10,304 bases of DNA from JBLHKE01 sp047619485 (lineage in GTDB: Bacteria; Verrucomicrobiota; Verrucomicrobiia; Verrucomicrobiales; DEV007): contig JBLHKE010000237.1 of the NCBI GenBank assembly GCA_047619485.1, positions 1 to 10,304 of the forward strand, given 5' to 3'. The notes under the pieces were generated by a model. It did not search any database. It saw only the letters and a list, made by a program, of their open reading frames with translations, and was not told the DNA's origin. Shown here piece after piece: positions 1 to 6,128 of the stretch. Every line of letters begins with the position of its first letter. The stretch's first letter is position 1. Both the position numbers and the translations under genes were made by a program.

Positions 1-1297
1 GCTTGCCGGGGATCTTGCCGTTTACGAAGGCACGGGCGCGTAGGACGTCGGTGGATGAGATACTGATCGGGGCAGAGTAGAGAGAAGAGGTAGAGCGCGG
101 GATCGAGCCGTCGAGCGTGTAGCGGACAGCTATCCCTGAACCGGCATCCAGCGTGATACTTTGGGTGCCGCTATAGAAGCCGCCAGCTGGTGATACCGCC
201 ACCGCAGGCGCGGCGAAACGATCGAGCGTGCTGAAAGTCGTGTTCGCGGCATCCGGGGTCGGGTCGCCAAAGTAGACCCAGCTACCATCCGACGGCTTGC
301 GACCGTAGGAGACGTCATCGATCTGCTCGCCGAAACTGATCGAATCGACCGTGACTGGCGTGCCGGTGGATTCGACTCCAGTGATCTCTACGTCAAGGCT
401 GATGTCGGAGCTGCTGCCGTCGCCCTGGTGGACTTCGATCGCCAGGACGTTGGTGCCGGCGACAAGTGCAGACACCGGGATACTGACGCTCTCGAACTGA
501 CCCTCGGGACCATCATCGTTCGCAAAGTCAGCGTATCCCACCGGCCCTGCATCCATTCGCACCCGAGCGATCTCGGTGCCGTTCAAGTAGATGACTGCTC
601 CATCATCGATCTTTGCACTACAATCGAGGCTCGTGATGACCGCCGGATTGGTGACATTGAAACTCGTGCGAAAGTAGGTCGTTGGATACTTGTTGCTGCT
701 GCTCGGCCCGAAGTCCACAACCGTAGCCTCGTCGTCATCGCCGTAGCCAAGTTCGGCAGCGCCACTCGCCCAGGATGTATCGGAGAAGCCAGTGCTGAAC
801 CAGTTTGGGTCCGGCAAACTGCCCTGGTCGAAGTATTTCCAGTTCGCCCCCAACGCGACGTAGGTCTCGTTCTGCGATGGCGCGTCAAGCTGGGTGAGGA
901 CGACCGATTCCCCGGTAGAACCAAGTTTGAAATTCGTGTGGTAAGCGGTCGTCGTGAAGTTGTCCCAAGGAGCCGAGTCGCGGCGGACGCTCTGGCCAGG
1001 GCCGATATCGAAGCCGTCTGCGCGCACTATGAAGAATCCGTTGGCAGGAATGGTGGCACCTGCGGGGAACTTCCAGCGCAGAGGCACAGTCGGATCATCC
1101 GAAAGGTAATAGTCATTCAAGCTAATCGACGAGCCAGTGGTGTTCTGGAGTTCGATCCAGTCAGTGTAATCGTCGAAGTCGTGGTTCTCAGGAAAGCTCG
1201 TGGCATTCGCAGCCATGAACTCGTTGATGCGAATGGACTGTGCCACCGCGGATGCGACAGCAATGAAGAAGAACAGGGGGAGGAGGAAAAGTTTCAT
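1..1297 (-). CDS. Secreted lamin-tail-domain (LTD) protein, N-terminal part; C-terminus beyond window
   Basis: The frame is open from ATG 1297 to the left edge (432 codons, no stop seen). It starts with a Sec signal peptide (MKLFLLPLFFFIAVASAVAQ, likely cleavage after AVA at residue 19). An LTD domain follows, with INEFMAAN near residue 24, DWIEL, and HTNFKLGSTGESVVL near residue 140. Residues about 147-308 form a different beta-sandwich module: NWKYFDQGS at W153, ELGYGDDDEATVVDFG, YFRTSFNV, DDGAVIYLNGTEIAR and NVLAIEVHQGDGSSSDISL. The end of the LTD then resumes at about 315-350 (SISFGEQIDDVSYGRKP, PTPDAAN). From about 360 there is a chitobiase/hexosaminidase C-terminal-type repeat (SPAGGFYSGTQSITL, RYTLDGSIP). 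In Verrucomicrobiota such proteins often continue into a CotH-like kinase or further LTD modules, which cannot be seen here. It is probably a surface or extracellular protein of unknown substrate. There is no clear Shine-Dalgarno sequence before the start. Confidence 0.88.
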   Translation of the reverse strand, partial: MKLFLLPLFFFIAVASAVAQSIRINEFMAANATSFPENHDFDDYTDWIELQNTTGSSISLNDYYLSDDPTVPLRWKFPAGATIPANGFFIVRADGFDIGPGQSVRRDSAPWDNFTTTAYHTNFKLGSTGESVVLTQLDAPSQNETYVALGANWKYFDQGSLPDPNWFSTGFSDTSWASGAAELGYGDDDEATVVDFGPSSSNKYPTTYFRTSFNVTNPAVITSLDCSAKIDDGAVIYLNGTEIARVRMDAGPVGYADFANDDGPEGQFESVSIPVSALVAGTNVLAIEVHQGDGSSSDISLDVEITGVESTGTPVTVDSISFGEQIDDVSYGRKPSDGSWVYFGDPTPDAANTTFSTLDRFAAPAVAVSPAGGFYSGTQSITLDAGSGIAVRYTLDGSIPRSTSSLYSAPISISSTDVLRARAFVNGKIPGK

Positions 1298-1680
1298 AGG
1301 TTGGTCTGGAGGGATGAGAGTGCTAGTAACGCTGCCAACTTAGCGACGGAGTGTTAAAAAATGATGAGATTGAACGTTACAAAAACTTTATATTTCTCTA
1401 ACTGACAGCGGCATACAGATGACAACGGCGTAATCTTTGTGGTTGCTCGTCAGAGTGCAGGAGACACTGTCCTGCCGAGAAAATGCCACGGATCGCGCCT
1501 ATTTTCGCCTCGTTGCCGAATAGCCGCAAAAAGTCCCCACAACCGACGGGATCCCGTAGGGTTGATCTAATTTAGAAAAATTATCTGGAATCTTTTTTAC
1601 ACCACAGAGTTGAATCGGCGGTTCTTCAACAGCCTGCTCGCCGCAAGCAATCTTGAAACATTGTTATATTAACGTAGACC
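1298..1680. other. Intergenic region between divergent LTD gene and pseudogene cluster
   Basis: I found no supportable gene in these 383 bases. The part next to the LTD start is AT-rich (about 1355-1395, including a TATAAA-like stretch on the minus strand near 1390) and probably holds that gene's promoter, but I cannot define a convincing -35/-10 pair. A small dyad lies at 1457-1475 (GCAGGA, 7-nt loop, TCCTGC) and a larger one at 1540-1564. Another AT-rich block with a T6 run lies at about 1566-1600. The region upstream of 1681 would have held the promoter of the decayed oxidoreductase gene. Confidence 0.55.
1540..1564. repeat. Short palindrome / hairpin
   Basis: The perfect 12-bp palindrome ACGGGATCCCGT at 1546-1557 is flanked by CAACC (1540-1544) and GGTTG (1560-1564). 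These also pair, giving an 11-bp broken stem with a small asymmetric internal loop. No gene ends just before it on either strand, so a terminator role is not indicated. It could be a protein-binding dyad or the remnant of a small repeat element. Confidence 0.45.
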
Positions 1681-2165
1681 ATGAATACCAGCAACCTATC
1701 CACGCACTCCCGTCGCAATTTCCTAACAGCCGCAACTGCAACTGCGGACGTGCGCGGGCATCCATTTGGGCTATTCAAACCGGGCGCGACGTTTAGGTGG
1801 AGAAGCCGGTATCCAACAATGTCAGTGAAGGTCGGCCGATGGTTGAATTTGCTAGAAAACACGAAAAGATCGTCCAAACCGGCACGCAATGCCGCAGTAG
1901 CCATATCTCCTATCGGCTCGGCCAAAAGAAGAGCTGCAAGGAACTCGATGCGGCGCTCAAATCCGACCCCGCCGTGGTGGAATCTTTCGGTCGCACAGCC
2001 GAGCACCTCGCCGCCAACAAAGTGGACATCGCCGCCACTCCCGTCACCCTCGGGATGCCCCTCACAATGGATCCAGCGACTGAAACCTTTCCCGGCAACG
2101 GCGCGGCAAACGCGATGCGCACCCGACCAGACCGCGCACCTTTCGTAGTGCCGGACAAAGCCTGA
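1681..2165 (+). pseudogene. Gfo/Idh/MocA family oxidoreductase with Tat leader, decayed
   Basis: Three blocks of one family remain in order. Block A (1681-1746) starts with ATG and encodes a twin-arginine leader (THSRRNFLTAATATA). Block B (about 1752-1905, a different frame) reads ASIWAIQTGRDV-stop-VEKPVSNNVSEG and then KIVQTGTQCRSS. This is the end of the NAD(P)-binding fold with the catalytic-lysine motif EKP. The stop is a TAG at 1794-1796 where the family usually has Tyr (TAC), as in DVYVEKP. Block C (about 1905-2165, same frame as B) is the C-terminal tail: HISYRLGQK, ESFGRTAEHLAAN, TMDPATETF and RAPFVVPDKA before TGA. Family members are about 430-450 residues, so roughly 100 residues are missing between A and B and well over 200 between B and C. 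An intact member would be an exported NAD(P)-dependent sugar or inositol oxidoreductase; this copy cannot be functional. Block boundaries are approximate. Confidence 0.82.
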
Positions 2166-2196
2166 ATCTACTCTTACAACTGGGTGAAACAGACTC

Positions 2197-2620
2197 ATGA
2201 AAGCTCTCGCAATACTCCTGATTTCAGCGGCCTTCGCTCTCACTCCAACCCATGCCGCTCACATCGAACTCCGAGAAGGAGACGTGGTTGCTTACGTGGG
2301 AGGGCAAGCGCCGGTTGCTCCTGAGCGGCTTCGGAAATGGCGACTCGCACCAGACGATTAACAGTTTCACTTGGAGTCCGGATGGCGAACTCTGGTTCTG
2401 TCAGGGAGATGGAATCGAGTCGCGCGTTGAGACCCCGCACGGAGTGGCGTCGCTCTTCCAGGCCGGCGTCTTCCGGCCGCGGCCAGAGACCTTGCAGCTC
2501 GACCCGTTGCTAGATGATTTCATGGGTCCCGGAAATCCGTGGGGCGTGGCCTTCGACGATTTTTACCGCCATCCGCAGCGGGACAAAACCCATGGCCGAA
2601 TCTGGCGGGTGGCTAAAATA
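2197..2620 (+). pseudogene. PVC-type GDSL / membrane-bound dehydrogenase (haem CxxCH family) protein, decayed
   Basis: ATG 2197 opens a signal peptide (MKALAILLISAAFALTPTHA) followed by IELREGDVVAYVGG. This looks like the start of the GDSL-like domain that begins many PVC-type haem-binding CxxCH proteins. That frame ends at TAA 2359-2361. From about 2307 another frame carries a clear block of the membrane-bound dehydrogenase (beta-propeller) domain: LLLSGFGNGDSHQTINSF, WSPDGELWFCQGDGIESR, AGVFRPRP, LDPLLDDFMGPGNPWGVAFDD. It then jumps to YRHPQRDKTHGRIWRVA, which in intact proteins lies much further on, near the end of the domain. The HEAT-repeat region and terminal CxxCH cytochrome domain expected for the family are absent. 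At least two large internal deletions, one with a frameshift, explain the structure. It begins 31 nt after the oxidoreductase remnant in the same orientation, as expected for a former operon. Confidence 0.8.
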
Positions 2621-2621
2621 G

Positions 2622-2748
2622 AACCAGGTTGTGGTGGCCAGCGGAACCGCGCAGATTTATCAGGGCTACCCGACTACCGTTCTGCTGCCCGGTGGCAAAA
2701 CGATATTTTGCGTGTTGCCCGTCAACCACCGCGGCCCGCCGGCCAAAA
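2622..2748 (+). pseudogene. Exo-alpha-sialidase (BNR-type) N-terminal fragment
   Basis: In the frame of position 2631 the sequence reads VVVASGTAQIYQGYPTTVLL and then PGGKTIFCVLPVNHRGPP. This resembles the start of bacterial sialidase/neuraminidase-like beta-propellers (VVASGT, YQGHPTT, LPDGKTIFCVW, NHGGP). The similarity stops at about 2748, just before the first Asp-box repeat would be expected (SDDGGLTW). No intact start codon or signal peptide precedes it; it is joined directly to the end of the dehydrogenase remnant. The frame continues to a stop at 2850-2852 without recognisable family sequence. I read it as a deletion remnant of one sialidase gene. Family assignment rests on about 40 residues recognised by eye. 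Confidence 0.6.
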
Positions 2749-2824
2749 TTTGCTGCAACGCATGGGTATCCCATTGGAAGAATTCGGCGATACGGGAACA
2801 CCGCTCGCTGGGATCTCAATGTAA
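2748..2824 (+). pseudogene. Possible C-terminal tail of a DUF1552-like protein
   Basis: In the frame ending at TAA 2822-2824 the last residues are NLLQRMGIPLEEFGDTGTPLAGISM. The pattern NL-x(2-5)-(QR)MG(IV)-x(3-6)-GD(ST)TG-x-L is what ends DUF1552 proteins. The intact minus-strand DUF1552 protein of this window ends NLWLTMAQTMGVKLDHVGDSTGTL. If correct, this is a fourth decayed gene in the plus-strand series. It lies immediately upstream of the intact PSD1 gene, where a DUF1552 gene would be a plausible neighbour. The match covers only about 25 residues, so chance similarity is possible. Confidence 0.4.
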
Positions 2825-2835
2825 ATCAGCTCGTC

Positions 2836-2900
2836 GCCCGCATTTCTCATAAGCTTTCGGCGAATCCTTGCGAAACTCGAAATTCATGAGAAATCCGGGC
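2836..2900. repeat. Nested inverted repeat (REP/MITE-like) between pseudogenes and PSD1 operon
   Basis: The arms GCCCGCATTTCTCAT (2836-2850) and ATGAGAAATCCGGGC (2886-2900) are inverted copies matching at 14 of 15 positions. A second pair sits inside them: TTTCG at 2855-2859 and CGAAA at 2871-2875. The 65-nt unit would fold as a long stem with an inner hairpin. It lies just after the last pseudogene fragment and 36 nt before the PSD1 start codon. No T-run follows, so an ordinary intrinsic terminator is unlikely. The nested architecture suggests a palindromic dispersed repeat, but copy number cannot be judged from one window. Confidence 0.6.
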
Positions 2901-2936
2901 TAGTAAAGAGGGTTCAGAGGTTGACTGCCAAAGCGG

Positions 2937-4622
2937 ATGGGGATTGACTTTCGGATGCTCTTTCGCCTCCTTACAATCATGGTTTGCTGGATCGTCTGGA
3001 TTGCCAATAGTGGCGCTGAGACTGTCGACGGATTCGTCGCGGAGAAATTAAATGCGCAGGGGCTCGAACGACAGGCCGAGGCAGATCGCTACACACTCCT
3101 GCGGCGGCTGACGGCTGATCTCACCGGCCTACCGCCGAGTGTCGAAGAGATGCAAGCCTTCGTGACTGACAAGAGCCCGGATGCTTACGAAAAATTGGTC
3201 GACCACCTGCTGGACGATCCACGTTTCGGGGAACGCTGGGGCCGTCACTGGCTCGATGTCGCGCGTTTTGGCGAGAGCGATGGGATACTCACTGTGAACG
3301 AAGACCAGGTGCGTGGGGACGCATGGAAATACCGGGATGCGGTCATCCGTGCCTTCAATGCGGACCTGCCCTTCGATCAGTTTGTCCGCTACCAGATTAA
3401 TGGGAGCGAGAAGCCGGACTACCAGGCCTTGAAACAATTCATTCATCTCGGAACGCGATTGCAGAACAACGCCGATCCGAACGATAAAATGTTCCACCGC
3501 CTCGATGACATGGTGGCGACGACTGGCAATGCGTTCTTGGCGACCACTTTCGGTTGCGCGCGGTGTCATGATCATCCAGTCGATCCAATGACGACCGAGG
3601 AGTATTACCAGTTCACGGCGATCTATTTCGATCAGTTCAAACAGGAGGCGAAGGCGTCGCAGAAGAAGATCGCGCTGCGCATCACGGAGCCGCGCGTTTT
3701 GAAGAAAGGCAGCTGGATGACCCCAGGAGAAAAAGTCGAACCTGGATTTCTGCGAACTTCGATGGCGAAACCTGCCGATTACTGGCAACGGGATGCGCCG
3801 TCGAAACTCGGCGCACTGGCTAGCTGGATCACCGACGTCGAGCATGGCGCCGGCAAGCAACTCGCACGCGTGATTGTGAACCGCCTCTGGCACCACCACT
3901 TCGGCCGTGGAATAGTAGCCACGCCGAACGATTTTGGCGAGCTTGGCGCCGAGCCAACGCACCCCGAATTGCTCGACCGGCTAGCCGGAGAGCTGATCGA
4001 AAATGGTTGGCGGCTAAAGCACATCCACCGCCTGATTCTGACCAGCGCAACCTATCGGCAAACGGGCGTGGTCAATCCGGCCGCGCTCAGTGTCGATGCT
4101 GAACACAAGTGGCTGTGGCAGCGCCGGCCGCAAAGGTTGGAGGCCGAGATGATCCGCGATCGACTACTCAGTGTCGCGGGTGCCTTGAAGCCGAAGATGT
4201 TCGGCCCGAGCCTGTCGATTGGAGCCTACAAGAAGCCGGTTGCCGACACGCCGGAAAAGTGGCGGCGCTCGATCTATCTCCAGGCCCATCGCACCGTAAG
4301 CCACCCAACCTTGAGCCTGTTTGATCCTCCCGACAGCGAACGCAGCACCGGCAGTCGCAACACGGGCGCATCGCCGGAGGGTGCCTTGTTCGCGCTCAAC
4401 TCCCCGCTGGTATGGGATCTTGCCGGACGTTTCGCACAGCGGGTCGAGAGCGAGGTCGGAGTCGATCCGGCGGCGCAGGCCGAGCGCGCATACCTCCATG
4501 CCCTATCGCGTCCGCCACAAAAGGAGGAGTTGGAATTATCCCTAACATTGCTCCAAAATGGCACGCTGAAAGATTTTTGCCATATACTGCTCGGCTTGAA
4601 CGAATTTATCTATGTCCACTAG
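2937..4622 (+). CDS. PSD1-type protein: DUF1549 + DUF1553, exported, CxxCH-containing
   Basis: 561 residues. The N-terminus is a signal peptide or membrane anchor (LFRLLTIMVCWIVWIANSGAE) after a short MGIDFRM; ATG 2955 is an equally plausible start, and neither has a clear ribosome site. DUF1549 spans about 29-225, with LLRRLTADLTGLPP, FGERWGRHWLDVARF, FDQFVRYQI and a haem-binding-type motif C207-A-R-C210-H211 followed by DHPVDP. DUF1553 spans about 288-555, with VNRLWHHHFGRGIVATPNDF at about 314, HPELLDRLA, ILTSATYRQ, RRPQRLEAEMIRD and the closing LLGLNEFIYV. The gene looks complete, but unlike many family members it has no separate N-terminal PSCyt1 cytochrome domain. The family is extracytoplasmic, abundant in PVC bacteria and of unestablished activity. 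It overlaps the following DUF1501 gene by 11 nt, so the two are almost certainly cotranscribed and translationally coupled. Confidence 0.93.
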   Translation: MGIDFRMLFRLLTIMVCWIVWIANSGAETVDGFVAEKLNAQGLERQAEADRYTLLRRLTADLTGLPPSVEEMQAFVTDKSPDAYEKLVDHLLDDPRFGERWGRHWLDVARFGESDGILTVNEDQVRGDAWKYRDAVIRAFNADLPFDQFVRYQINGSEKPDYQALKQFIHLGTRLQNNADPNDKMFHRLDDMVATTGNAFLATTFGCARCHDHPVDPMTTEEYYQFTAIYFDQFKQEAKASQKKIALRITEPRVLKKGSWMTPGEKVEPGFLRTSMAKPADYWQRDAPSKLGALASWITDVEHGAGKQLARVIVNRLWHHHFGRGIVATPNDFGELGAEPTHPELLDRLAGELIENGWRLKHIHRLILTSATYRQTGVVNPAALSVDAEHKWLWQRRPQRLEAEMIRDRLLSVAGALKPKMFGPSLSIGAYKKPVADTPEKWRRSIYLQAHRTVSHPTLSLFDPPDSERSTGSRNTGASPEGALFALNSPLVWDLAGRFAQRVESEVGVDPAAQAERAYLHALSRPPQKEELELSLTLLQNGTLKDFCHILLGLNEFIYVH

Positions 4623-6027
4623 ACAGATTGATCGCCGCCAGTTTTTGCGCCAGTTCGGGCTCGGTGGTATCGCGTTAAACTCGCTGCTTCTCGCCGAAGG
4701 CGCGCAGGGCGCGTTGGCTCCGGTGGTCACACACCTCCGCCCGCGGGCGAAGAACGTGATCTTCCTGTTCATGTGCGGCGGTGCCAGCCACCTAGAAACC
4801 TTCGATCACAAGCCGGCCTTGAAACGCTTTGCTGGGAAGAAGGCGTCAGAGCTTTTTTCCGCGAAGGAACTGGCTGGTTTCAATCCGGAAAAGAGCTTCG
4901 AGGGCTCGCAGATCTTGCCATCGGTTTTTGATTTCACGCAGCACGGCCAATCAGGCGCTTGGGTCAGCGAGATTTTTCCAAGACTCACTGAGGTGGTCGA
5001 TGAGATCTGTTTTCTAAAGTCGGTGCACACCGATTCTGCCATCCACTCGGTCGGCGAGCAGTTGATGCACACCGGACACAGTCGTCCCGGTTTTCCAAGC
5101 CTCGGTTCGTGGGTGACCTACGGGCTGGGCAGCGAGCGCAACGATCTGCCAGCCTACGTCGTCATGAAAGATGGTGTTTCCACCGCTGGCGATGGCGTTT
5201 TTCAACAAGGGATGTTGCCCGGGCGCCATCAGGCGGCAGTGGCTCGGGTGGAAAATGGGAAATTGCCGTTCCCGCACCTGAGTCCAAAAAAGGGAATGAG
5301 TCACGAGCAGCAAGCAGCGCATCTGGCGGCCATCAATCAGCTGAATCAGATGCACCGCGATCTCCACCTCGGGCAGCCGGAACTCGATGGCCGAATCGAG
5401 GCGCTTGAGATGGCGTTCGATCTGCAAAAAACGGCGCCGCAAGTGTTCGACCTATCGAAGGAGTCGCGCAGCACCCTCGAACTGTATGGGGACAACCAAT
5501 TTTCGCGCCACTGCCTCACCGCGCGCCGGCTGGTCGAAAATGGCGTTCGATTTGTTGAAATCCTCGATGGGGCGACCGGACGAAAATGGGACGCACATGG
5601 CAACCGCGGCGGCTTGATCGACAACCATCGCAACAATGCCGCGCGCACCGATCAGGGAATCACCGCGCTGATCAAGGATCTGAAATCGCGCGGCCTTCTG
5701 GATGAGACGCTGGTCGTCTGGGCGACAGAATTTGGTCGCACGCCGTTCGAAGAGGCGAACAAGGAGAAGCGGCTCGGACGCGGTCACCACCACAAGGGAT
5801 TCACCCTCTGGATGGCTGGCGGGGGTGTGAAGGGCGGCTTAAACTACGGCACGACCGATCAGTTCGGCATGCACGCCGAGGAGAACCCGGTAAGCTACCA
5901 CGATTTCCACGCGACGATTCTGCATCTATTAGGTCTTGACCACGAGCGACTAACATTCCGGCACAATAGTCGTGATGTGAGACTGACGGATGTGTTCGGG
6001 GACGTGGTGCACGAGATTATTGCCTAA
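4612..6027 (+). CDS. DUF1501 family protein, Tat-exported
   Basis: 471 residues, full length. The N-terminus carries a twin-arginine signal (DRRQFLRQFGLGG, Arg8-Arg9, then a hydrophobic stretch to about residue 34), implying export after cytoplasmic folding, often because of a metal cofactor. Family landmarks are NVIFLFMCGGASHLETFD (residues 48-65), WDAHG (326-330), VVWATEFGRTP (ending at 378), GRGHHHKGFTLWMAGGGVKGG (histidines 392-394) and the closing HDFHATILHLLGLDHERLTF. DUF1501 is related to the alkaline-phosphatase/sulfatase superfamily. The conserved Asp, Glu and His residues in these motifs are plausible metal or active-site ligands, but no substrate is established. The start ATG lies inside the end of the PSD1 gene (11-nt overlap), supporting this start and coupled translation. 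PSD1-DUF1501 gene pairs are typical of Planctomycetes and Verrucomicrobia. Confidence 0.95.
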   Translation: MSTRQIDRRQFLRQFGLGGIALNSLLLAEGAQGALAPVVTHLRPRAKNVIFLFMCGGASHLETFDHKPALKRFAGKKASELFSAKELAGFNPEKSFEGSQILPSVFDFTQHGQSGAWVSEIFPRLTEVVDEICFLKSVHTDSAIHSVGEQLMHTGHSRPGFPSLGSWVTYGLGSERNDLPAYVVMKDGVSTAGDGVFQQGMLPGRHQAAVARVENGKLPFPHLSPKKGMSHEQQAAHLAAINQLNQMHRDLHLGQPELDGRIEALEMAFDLQKTAPQVFDLSKESRSTLELYGDNQFSRHCLTARRLVENGVRFVEILDGATGRKWDAHGNRGGLIDNHRNNAARTDQGITALIKDLKSRGLLDETLVVWATEFGRTPFEEANKEKRLGRGHHHKGFTLWMAGGGVKGGLNYGTTDQFGMHAEENPVSYHDFHATILHLLGLDHERLTFRHNSRDVRLTDVFGDVVHEIIA

Positions 6028-6049
6028 ACCTTAGAATACGCAACGATTC

Positions 6050-6067
6050 GGCGCCTTAGTAGGCGCC
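6050..6067. terminator. Hairpin between convergent DUF1501 and DUF1552 genes
   Basis: GGCGCCT (6050-6056) and AGGCGCC (6061-6067) form a perfect 7-bp GC-rich stem with a TAGT loop, 22 nt after the DUF1501 stop codon. The gap between the convergent genes is 101 nt, so the hairpin could serve both strands. Neither side has a strong T-run (ATTATTACTT follows on the plus strand), so it is a weak or non-canonical intrinsic terminator. The rest of the gap shows nothing recognisable. Confidence 0.5.
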
Positions 6068-6128
6068 ATTATTACTTGTCCCCCACCCGCTCTTATTCAG
6101 CAATTTCTCAACACAACTAACACCGACC

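Noticed and set aside
428..1357. Long open frame (309 codons) on the plus strand opposite the LTD gene
   Set aside because: Its peptide has no signal, domain or family motif and is arginine-rich, as expected for the antisense of a GC-rich gene. The minus strand carries a clear signal peptide and LTD motifs throughout.
1360..1400. Possible promoter for the LTD gene (minus-strand TATAAA near 1390)
   Set aside because: No convincing -35 element at proper spacing, and the promoter consensus of this lineage is uncertain. Noted only in the intergenic entry.
1797..2165. Reading the oxidoreductase blocks B and C as a real 122-residue gene from GTG 1797
   Set aside because: It starts in the middle of a Rossmann domain directly after the nonsense codon and lacks most of the fold, so it is better described as a pseudogene.
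1626..2243. Minus-strand open frame of 205 codons over the oxidoreductase remnant
   Set aside because: Family motifs (Tat leader, VEKPVSNN, RAPFVVPDKA) are all on the plus strand. The antisense frame stays open only because of base composition.
1681..2850. Sequencing errors as the sole cause of the broken frames
   Set aside because: Single-base errors could explain a frameshift or stop, but not the absence of hundreds of residues between adjacent family landmarks. An assembly collapse remains possible and is listed as a check.
3129..3962. Long minus-strand open frame inside the PSD1 gene
   Set aside because: It is wholly antisense to well-conserved DUF1549/DUF1553 coding sequence and its product has no recognisable motif.
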